A stretch of DNA of 64,000 nucleotides from Mimachlamys varia (taxonomy: Eukaryota > Mollusca > Bivalvia > Pectinida > Pectinidae). Positions 56,027 to 64,000 of this stretch are shown here, one piece after another (position 1 is the stretch's first letter; the number at the start of each line of letters is the position of its first letter). The translations under genes and the position numbers were made by a program. The stretch covers positions 744,001 to 808,000 of the forward strand of contig OX392529.1 of NCBI GenBank assembly GCA_947623455.1, in the 5' to 3' direction. A model generated the notes under the pieces. The model saw nothing but the letters and a program-made list of their open reading frames with translations. It did no database searches and had not been told where the DNA came from.

Positions 56027-57519
56027 ATATAATTCAGGTACATTTGATGAAAAAATGTGTGCACAATTTGCGCATGAAATCTTCTGATTAGTATATAAAA
56101 TCTGATAACTACGATCTCTCAACCCATGTAGATAATCTGATGACATGTATAATTATCCGTCATAGCGCCTCCTTGTAAGGGTTTTCACCCGTATCGGTAA
56201 ACAACATACTGCTACAAAATTTACCTAGTGTGAAGCGAGCCGTGAATGGCTTGAGGCGTGTCGACTGTGTCAGACAGTCCGCAGGTATGTGGACTAATTA
56301 CCGATCTTTTGTTACCAAACAAAGTACTGACAGGTAGATATATTGGCTTTTATTATCACCTTCAAAACATTGCATTGATCGATAATTTTCATGGATCCAC
56401 GCGAAAGAATTGCCAACAGAAACAATTATATCTATAGCAATGCCGAGTCGATATGCAGTACATAAGTGTAATCATATTTAGTTCATTACCAACACAACGC
56501 TTAAGATTTCTTTAAAACATAAATGTTGATGTGAAATTCACCCGTATCGGTAAACGAAAGACTGCGATCGAAAACCCTGAACGTTTATTTTACCTATCCA
56601 ATATATTTACAGCGATCAATTCACAATTTATTTTCATGGGTCCTTTTTTTTTGTAAAAAAAAGTATTCGCACGTAGATTGATCACTGTATTTACCTGTCA
56701 GTACTCTGATCGGTAAACAAAAGATTGATGATAAGCACGCAGTCCGACTGCCCCGTAGTAATCTGTTCACGGCCTGCTACACATCATGTATTTTTTGTCA
56801 GATGACTGGTCACAATCGTTTGGTCAATTACCGATAATTAGCGTGGCGGTCGTAATTTTCAGGTGGTCGTTAGATGAGGTTTCATGGTATGTATAAAGTC
56901 CCGTCCGTTATATTTAGCTATTTATTGTAATTAACATTAATGTTCATATGTAATTTCATCTCGTTTTGCTATGTTCAATACGTCCGACCGATAGAGGCGT
57001 AACGGTACTCAACACAACAGTTTCACATATCGCTATGTGGGGGTATATCTATCTTCGCCCCTGATCACAGTTTTTTTGTTTTACTTCTTAATGAACATAG
57101 CTATTAATACATTTATAAATAAGAGAATACTCATCTGAATCTCCACTCATTCAAAACCAATGACTTTGAATTACTTCATCACCTGTCCATCTTATTACTT
57201 CAACAGGATTAGTATAATTAGCTACCAGCTTGGTACCGGCCAATGCCTATAACAATGGGGGCCCTGGGGTCATTACAGGTAAACTTTGACCACGAGCGAA
57301 TCTTTATCTAATTATATTACAGCCCAAATCTTCACACATCTTCCATCGTCGGAAACCTACGGTAGGGCAGAAGCATAGGAGGCCGGATATTATATTAGTA
57401 CTAGGTACCCCACTATTCCGACGATTTACGCGATCACATAATTTATTACAATCACACAACAGCATAATTTCATATAATTAATTCTAATAACAAATAAAAA
57501 AACAAAAACTGAAATGTAG

Positions 57520-59460
57520 ATAAATAATACGCTACAAAATAATTACGGCCACGAGCCGTGATTACGGGACAAGATGAACATTAACCAATCACACAACATC
57601 ATTTCATATAATAAAACTGTTTGTTTATCAAACTCAAATGTAAATCAAGAACATGTTACAATATAATTACGGCCACTAGCCGTGATTACGGAACGAGGTG
57701 TAATACAATCATCCAACAGCATTATTACATATCATTAATACTTAAAGAATACGCTTAACATAATAATTACGGCCACTGCCCGAGATATAGAACCGAGATG
57801 TAAATAAAACAAGTCGTGATTACGGGACGAATCGTAATTAATCACACAACATCATTTCATATAATTAAAACTGATTACAGATCAAGCTCATAGGTAGATA
57901 AAGAACACGTCACAAAATAATTACGACAACAAACTGTGATTACGGGACGAGTTGTAATCAATCACACATTAACATTTCATATAAAATGAATGCGTTTTTA
58001 CTCAAATATATACAAAATATACAAATAAAGAATAGGTAACAAAATAATTACGGCCGCTAGCCGTGATATAGAACCGAGATGTAAATAAAACAAGTCGTGA
58101 TTACGGGACGAATCGTAATTAATCACACAATATCATTTCATATAATAAAACTGTTTGTTTATCAAACTCAAATGTAAATAAAGAACATGTTACAATATAA
58201 TTACGGCCACTAGCCGTGATTACGGAACGAGGTGTAATACAATCATCCAACAGCATTATTACATATCATTAATACTTGAAGAATACGCTTAACATAATAA
58301 TTACGGCCACTGCCCGAGATATAGAACCGAGATGTAAATAAAACAAGTCGTGATTACGGGACGAATCGTAATTAATCACACAACATCATTTCATATAATT
58401 AAAACTGATTACAGATCAAGCTCATAGGTAGATAAAGAACACGTCACAAAATAATTACGACAACAAACTGTGATTACGGGACGAGTTGTAATCAATCACA
58501 CATTAACATTTCATATAAAATGAATGCGTTTTTACTCAAATATATACAAAATATACAAATAAAGAATAGGTAACAAAATAATTACGGCCGCTAGCCGTGA
58601 TATAGAACCGAGATGTAAATAAAACAAGTCGTGATTACGGGACGAATCGTAATTAATCACACAACATCATTTCATATAATAAAACTGTTTGTTTATCAAA
58701 CTCAAATGTAAATAAAGAACATGTTACAATATAATTACGGCCACTAGCCGTGATTACGGAACGAGGTGTAATACAATCATCCAACAGCATTATTACATAT
58801 CATTAATACTTAAAGAATACGCTTAACATAATAATTACGGCCACTGCCCGTGATATAGAACCTAGATGTAAATAAAACAAGTCGTGATTACGGGACGAAT
58901 CGTAATTAATCACACAACATCATTTCATATAATTAAAACTGATTACAGATCAAGCTCATAGGTAGATAAAGAACACGTCACAAAATAATTACGACAACAA
59001 ACTGTGATTACGGAACGAGTTGTAATCAATCACACATTAACATTTCATATAAAATGAATGCGTTTTTACTAAAATATATACAAAATGTAAAAAAAAAGAA
59101 TAGGTAACAAAATAATTACGGCCGCTAGCCGTGATTACAAAACGAGATGTCATATTATAACACGAAAGCATACTTTCATATATTTATTACTTAAAGAACA
59201 CGCACAGCTTAACATAATAATTACGGCCACTAGCAGTGTTAACGGACAGAGAGGTAATACACTCACACAACAGTATCACTACATATCATTTATTTGTATT
59301 ACAATGAAACTAAAAAGTAAATAAAAAACCCGCTATAAAGTAATTACAAATCTATCACACAACATCATTTAATAATTAAAACTGATTTCTAATCAAACTC
59401 AATTGTAGATAAAGAGCACATTACAAAATAATTACGGTCTCAAGTCCTGATTACGGGACA
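57520..59460 (-). repeat. Palindrome satellite E, right arm
   Basis: Reverse complement of the left array but longer by roughly 700 bp. A block of about 540 bp seen at 58050-58590 recurs at 58590-59110 with small differences, so the extra length is a tandem duplication of a higher-order unit. Confidence 0.85.
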
Positions 59461-60045
59461 AGATGTAATCAATCACACATTATCATTTCCTATAAAATGA
59501 ATACGTTTTACTACTCAAACGTTAGATAAAGAACACGCTGCGGTTATACCATCACAAAACAACTTTTTATATAAACAATATTAACGACAATTTCGACAAT
59601 CATTCCAAAACAAAATGACTAAGATGGAAAGAAGTATGAACACGTGAACAGTAGTTTAGAAGACGTTTTTTTTTATTTCTGAGGAAAACGGAATTCTACA
59701 TGCAGTAATAATAATTTATTGCAATTCTGTCCATATAAGTTGGTAACATGTTTATATACCAGATGTTTGTTGTGGTCAGTCTATCAACCGAATGTAGCCG
59801 TGATTACATAAGTTTGTTTGGCAGCACCTATGGCATCACAGGCCTTGTGTTGTGTACAGAAGCATTTCAGTAGCCTTGGCAGCGTGCCAGTTCACAGGTG
59901 GTGATCGGAGCTGCCAGTCCCTACCTATAGGAGGTGTGAAACCCCCTGCGGCTATCTATACCGCTGGCCACCAGGGCCTCGCGCCCGTCAAGGAACACAG
60001 GTAAAATCTTCACACTGACTATTCACCGACATCCTTACTTTTCAA

Positions 60046-60165
60046 CGACGACCCTTACTTTTCAGCACATGCACTGACTTTTCGGCACATGCACTGACTT
60101 TTCGGCACATGCACTGACTTTTCGGCACCTGCACTGACTTTTCGGCACCTGCACTGACTTTTCAC
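60046..60165 (-). repeat. 20-bp tandem repeat, right palindrome tip
   Basis: CGGCACCTGCACTGACTTTT units, mirror of 49388-49510, with the same transition to CATGCACTGAC variants on the inner side. Confidence 0.92.
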
Positions 60166-60265
60166 GTCACACTCTTAAAAAGTAAGACTGGTCGTTCAAA
60201 ACTCAGTGCGAACGCCGAAAAGTCAGTGCTCCCGAGGATTTTAAGAGTATTATAGTCACCAGTGC

Positions 60266-61153
60266 TGCTTGTAATTATATTAATTGTTTATTGAAGAAAG
60301 ATAACCAAGAGGATATTAAACTTAATAGGTTTAATACATAGATAACATTAATATTCACAACGTATATAAATGGAAATTAACAGGTTCACATAAACATAAA
60401 CAAAACTACAGTAGGCCCAGTGTGCGAAAGTAATTCTTAATGTTTCATAGACAATAGGTCTATGGATATTTCAAATTGCATAGACCGAACAAAATTTCCG
60501 TAGACTAAATTGTTCCATCAGTGTAAACGGACCTCTTAAACAGTGTGATTATGATCTCCCCTTCTTCGACATTCATGATCATGAGCAATTAAATTCCTTA
60601 AGACATCAGGTCTACCATACTAGCATTTTGCATAGACCCACAGGTTTTTCTGTAGCCTCGGTCTATCAGTCTATCGTTACTTTCACACAGTGTAGGCCTA
60701 GCTGCTACATATACCCTGGGCCTATAACATTTTTATAACATCCCCCGTCCTCCCATTACCACCCCATCTAAGTCCCTATCTAACCTAATTACTATATAAA
60801 TTACCTAAACTAAATGGCAGCACTCAGGAACTCAATCCAACGGTCTGCCCCAAAATGAAAGTAACACTGAAACTTATACATAGACATGAGAACACGGACC
60901 AATCAAAACAGAGGACTCCACAGACACACCGGACATCAGCAGCAAGTCGAGAAACACGGACAAATAAACCAACACGAGAACCAGCGACACCGACAGAAGA
61001 TGTGTACAGACGTAACAAACACAGGTCGGGTGACAATAGGGCACTTAGAAAAGGAAGTACAGACAAACTGAATACAGCCACAACATATAGACTAAAACAT
61101 GACGGCATGGTTAGCTTTGTAAACATACAACATATATTATGTCCCCCGCTACA
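60266..61153 (-). repeat. Gypsy 4 3' LTR (888 bp)
   Basis: In element orientation it starts TGTAGCGGGGGACAT and ends TTACAAGCA, with TCAATAAACAATT 30 bp before the end. It abuts the palindrome at GCACTGGTGAC. The 5' LTR lies beyond the window. A 100-codon frame inside is not considered a gene. Confidence 0.78.
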
Positions 61154-61166
61154 CTCCTCCCTTCCT
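61154..61166 (-). promoter_or_regulatory. Gypsy 4 polypurine tract
   Basis: The minus strand reads AGGAAGGGAGGAG immediately before the TG of the LTR. Confidence 0.75.
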
Positions 61167-61545
61167 AAAAACTGATCCCCTATAACCTAACGAATGTACC
61201 CCAAATTAACAAAACAACCCACAGTAACCACACGTCAAATATCACAACTGTAAACGTCAACAATCTCAAAAATAAACAAAAAAATATATGGTGAAAATTG
61301 CACATTTAGAATTTTCAAACAGAAATCAACAACTGTACATGTAACAAAAACTATATCAAAAGTATGTATGAAGTGTAACCTGAGAAATGAAATACTGAAA
61401 AAAAATCTGAAATTTATAACATTCATAAAATTAGTCCCATAACAGTTACAAAAATAATAATTATCAAAAATAAAGTTGAAATTCCCATAGTTTATAAAAT
61501 GTGTCAATTTTCCTCCCGCAAAAATGATAATAACAGTTCATGATC
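61167..61545 (-). other. Gypsy 4 region between last ORF and LTR
   Basis: AT-rich with no substantial frame; presumed 3' untranslated leader to the LTR. Confidence 0.45.
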
Positions 61546-62130
61546 ACATCTTCTTAGTCATTGGAACGTCCTCGTCTAAAAGATCCAGGTAATCTTGATC
61601 CCTAGTATCTATTGGAACCTCTGTCCTGTCGGCTCCTCTTCCACCTGCCATGGTGGTGGCTATATGGGCCGTCCCTCCTGCCGCCGGAACCTAACCTCCT
61701 CATCCCTGCACTGATGTACCAATGATGTGGGTATATCAATCAGTCCGGTTGCTGCAGCCATGCGTCTCTGGCGACTTGCCCTATCTCAATAGGCTGCTAC
61801 TCTCACCGAAACTGGCCTAATTGGGATAACAACATCACCAGGGGGAAGATACCTCTTGTTGGCCCCAACTACACTTTCCGTTGTGCCCACAGCCTGTTTC
61901 CCCGCCTCTACGACCATCCTGTGTCTCCGGACATAATGCCTGGTGAGCTGCTGCCAGAAGTACGGTGTAAAGGTACACCGCTTATGCCAGAATTTCTCCA
62001 GTTCTGCGATGTGCCGGGAACCAGAAGCCTGGACTGGGCATGGCATGCCCCCTTCCTTCCACCATACTCTCATATCGTCATCAACAGACCCTTGCTCATC
62101 CCTCCCAACTGTCAAAATCGAGGATATCCA
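61546..62130 (-). pseudogene. Gypsy 4 accessory ORF after pol
   Basis: It reads VGRDEQGSVDDDMRVWWKEG, then CPVQASGSRHIAELEKFWHK and LTRHYVRRHRMVVEAGKQAV in one frame. The frame crosses a TGA near 61786 and continues TGLIDIPTSLVHQCRDEEVR; the end (DTRDQDYLDLLDEDVPMTKK) is in another frame. Cys and His spacing around CPVQ...H...HKRC and H..RRH hints at a degenerate zinc finger. No transmembrane segment, so it is not an obvious envelope. Function unknown. Confidence 0.5.
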
Positions 62131-62199
62131 TTTGATTTCAGTCTGTAAATATACAATATTAAAACATATATATATTAAATTATTCTGGTGAAAATATTT

Positions 62200-64000
62200 T
62201 CTTTGGTTTGATTATCCGTCCTGCCCTTGTCCGTACAGGTGGGGTTACCTCCCTTGGATCACTAACTTCCAATTCTATGTTATCATCTTTATCCCCCTCC
62301 CATCCATCGTCTGTCACTCCTTCATAATCTATTGCCCCATCTTCTGTTGGATTTGACCCCTTACTGATTCCCCCTTCTCTCCCTTACCATTGGGATGGCA
62401 CACGATTGCCTGTGTAAGGTTTAGCATGATCAACGTGTATTGATATTGGGTTATGTTTTGTACTCTTTTGAACCTCGTATGTCACCTCTGATAATTTCTT
62501 GACTACCTTATATGGACCTGACCATCCAGTCCCTAGTTACATATGTAGTTATTGAGTCCTGGTGGCTACCAACGCCGGACGAAATCCCCTTCCTCAAATT
62601 TTCAACCTTTTAAACTCCTGTCAAATTAGTTCTTCTGACAAGCTGCGGCTATAATGCCTAGATTTTCCCTAGCTACTGTACTGCCAGTCCACGTACATAT
62701 TTGGGCAACAGACTTCAGCTCCACCTGTAGGGCCCCCAACCATAATATCTAGGGGGAGATTTATCTCCCTTCCCAACATGAGGAGTTTCGGACTGCAGCC
62801 CGTACTTGAAATGGGGAGTGGCCCGGTATGCAGTGAGGATATAAGGGAGATGGTCATCCCAGTCATTAAAGTGGTCGTTTACGAACATGGACAACATTTG
62901 TATAAGTGTTCGGTTAGGGTTTTAGGGTCTTTCTACAAGACCATCTGACTGTGGCCAATACAGTGTTGTCCTAGTTTTTTCCACTCCTAACGTTTCACAA
63001 ACTAATCTAAATAGTTCACTTTCAAACTCTGGACCTCTATCTGAGTGAATCTGTCTTAGAATTCCAAATCTAGTAAACAGCTCTGTACATAACTTATCAG
63101 CTACTGTCAGTGCCGTATGATCCTGTACAGCGTATGCCTCAGCCCATTTGGTGAAATAGTCACTAACCACAATGATATATAAATTGCCATTTTCTGTTTC
63201 CTTCAGGCCCCCCAATATGTCCACTGCTATTCTATCGAGAGGTTGTGATGAATGTAATGGAGATTTCCCTAGCCCAGGACATGGTTTACGTTGGGCACAT
63301 TTATCACAAGTTCTACAAGACCTTCTGACATCTTCTGTCAGACCTGGCCAATGAAATCTCTTTTTCACTAGATCTGTGGTTTTATCCCGGCCAAGATGAC
63401 CAGCTATCCTAGAATCATGTAACTGCTCTAAAATTCCTTTTCTAATCTTTTCTGGTGCAACTATCCTATATCTATCTTGTTGGGTCTGACTACTATCCTG
63501 CAGGCATAACAAGCCTTCCTGTATGACCAGGCTGTCCCAGAGCTGACAGTATACCCTAACTTCATAAGGAAACGAACACATACTTTTTCTACTGGGTGCA
63601 TGTGAGAGGTGAGCATTAATGTTCTTAACTTGTCCTATATAGTCATCCTCATCCTACCATTCCTTAATCTGTGTTGTTCCCCAGCTTTCTATCCAGTTAC
63701 TGTGTATTTCTTAACTATTTCCCTCCTCTACCATATTAACCACCACAGGTGGTGAGTCACCTTCGGGCAGTCCTGTGACCCCTACCACATTCTCCCCATC
63801 TAACTGTTTCCTATCTTAACAATCGGGCACCCCCTACGTTTGCATGGCCTTCCAGGTTTCCTAGACAAGCCATCAGCATTCTGATGCTGATTTCCCGCTC
63901 GGTGTTTAATTTCACAATCGTCGTGTCAACTACACTAATCCAATGGGCTAGCATTCCCTCAGTGTCTTTGAATTTTTTTAGCCATATCAACGCAGAATGG
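62200..64000 (-). pseudogene. Gypsy 4 pol, end of RNase H and integrase, runs off window
   Basis: At the edge RNase H ends with IWLKKFKDTEGMLAHWIS and HRAGNQHQNADGLSRKPGR, with a frame change near 63900. The linker (63800-63582) is broken. Integrase is open at 63581-62922: a zinc domain (GHLGRDKTTDLVKKRFHWPG, CRTCDKCAQRK) and a core with AVDILGGL, IHSDRGPEFESELF and SDGLVERP as the three acid sites. It continues with frameshifts through DDHLPYILTAYRATPH, GREINLPLDIMVGGP and a C-terminal YEVQKSTKHNPISIHVDHAK near 62450, ending around 62200. Confidence 0.82.

Larger units (their letters stand above)
49287..60265. repeat. 11-kb palindrome with satellite-rich arms
   Basis: The left arm (49287-54826) and right arm (56027-60265) are reverse complements at very high identity. 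Exceptions are a 2,049-bp insert in the left arm, extra satellite units in the right arm and scattered point differences. Arms open GCACTGGTGACTATAATACT, then carry a 20-bp tandem repeat, a GGCCGTAATTATTTTG satellite and a unique inner part. The 1.2-kb centre contains a direct duplication and a partial inverted arm copy. No coding capacity. The right end is cut by gypsy 4; the true left end may lie before 49287. Confidence 0.92.

Noticed and set aside
49287..60265. Palindrome as a pure assembly artefact
   Set aside because: The arms differ by a clean transposon insertion with target duplication, by satellite copy number and by point changes, which a duplicated read would not show. Long reads are still needed to be certain.
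60824..61126. 100-codon minus-strand frame and overlapping plus-strand frames in the gypsy 4 LTR
   Set aside because: Located wholly within an LTR, low-complexity hydrophobic or basic translations, no domain.

Overview
This is a eukaryotic, AT-rich, intron-bearing stretch with no identifiable host gene: almost everything that can be named is transposable-element or satellite DNA, nested several layers deep. The element set (Ty3/gypsy retrotransposons, an APE-type LINE carrying a 2A-like peptide, a THAP/DDE_Tnp_4 transposase, a pogo-like transposase with a PHD-type finger, and a multi-exon transposase-like family with a DNCGGQNKN motif) fits a marine invertebrate. A mollusc is my best guess, but that is inference from element families, not from a host gene.

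Positions 1-26862 look like one very large element or composite, cut off at the left edge of the window. Its flanks carry four satellites: A (36 bp), B (29 bp), C (about 21 bp) and D (about 135 bp), with a hairpin between A and B. The left order A-hairpin-B-C-D is mirrored on the right, except that the A array keeps the same orientation on both sides. Inside, a 27-bp sequence recurs as an exact inverted repeat at 3154-3180 and 23426-23452. Between them lie two divergent broken genes: a pogo-like transposase (minus strand, 5393-7442) and a seven-exon transposase-like gene (plus strand, 8149-22517). Intron 4 of the latter holds a 10.2-kb Ty3/gypsy element (10620-20779) with 1,813-bp LTRs that are almost identical, a tRNA-Pro-like primer site, and a MYND zinc finger at the start of pol.

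Positions 26863-42600 are a nest. An old gypsy element (gag-protease 42348-40753, then RT and RNase H) is split inside RNase H by a 9-kb LINE (30340-39290, 12-bp target duplication), and its integrase resumes at 30339-29627. The LINE is itself split by a 2,024-bp insert (33331-35354, 6-bp target duplication). A third gypsy element, with its LTR at 29123-29626 and a decayed gag below it, has cut the integrase of the old one.

Positions 42600-49286 hold a MITE, a broken three-exon THAP/DDE_Tnp_4 transposase gene (43556-45651), and a second copy of a MITE seen near the left end, this one interrupted by a short retroposon. Positions 49287-60265 are an 11-kb palindrome with satellite-rich arms. Only the left arm carries a 2,049-bp insert with an 8-bp target duplication, and the right arm preserves its empty site. 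The palindrome is cut on the right by a fourth gypsy element whose 3' LTR is at 60266-61153 and whose accessory ORF and pol run leftward from the window edge.

The genes do not form a host pathway. The two striking architectures are the satellite-armed two-gene composite on the left and the satellite-armed palindrome on the right.
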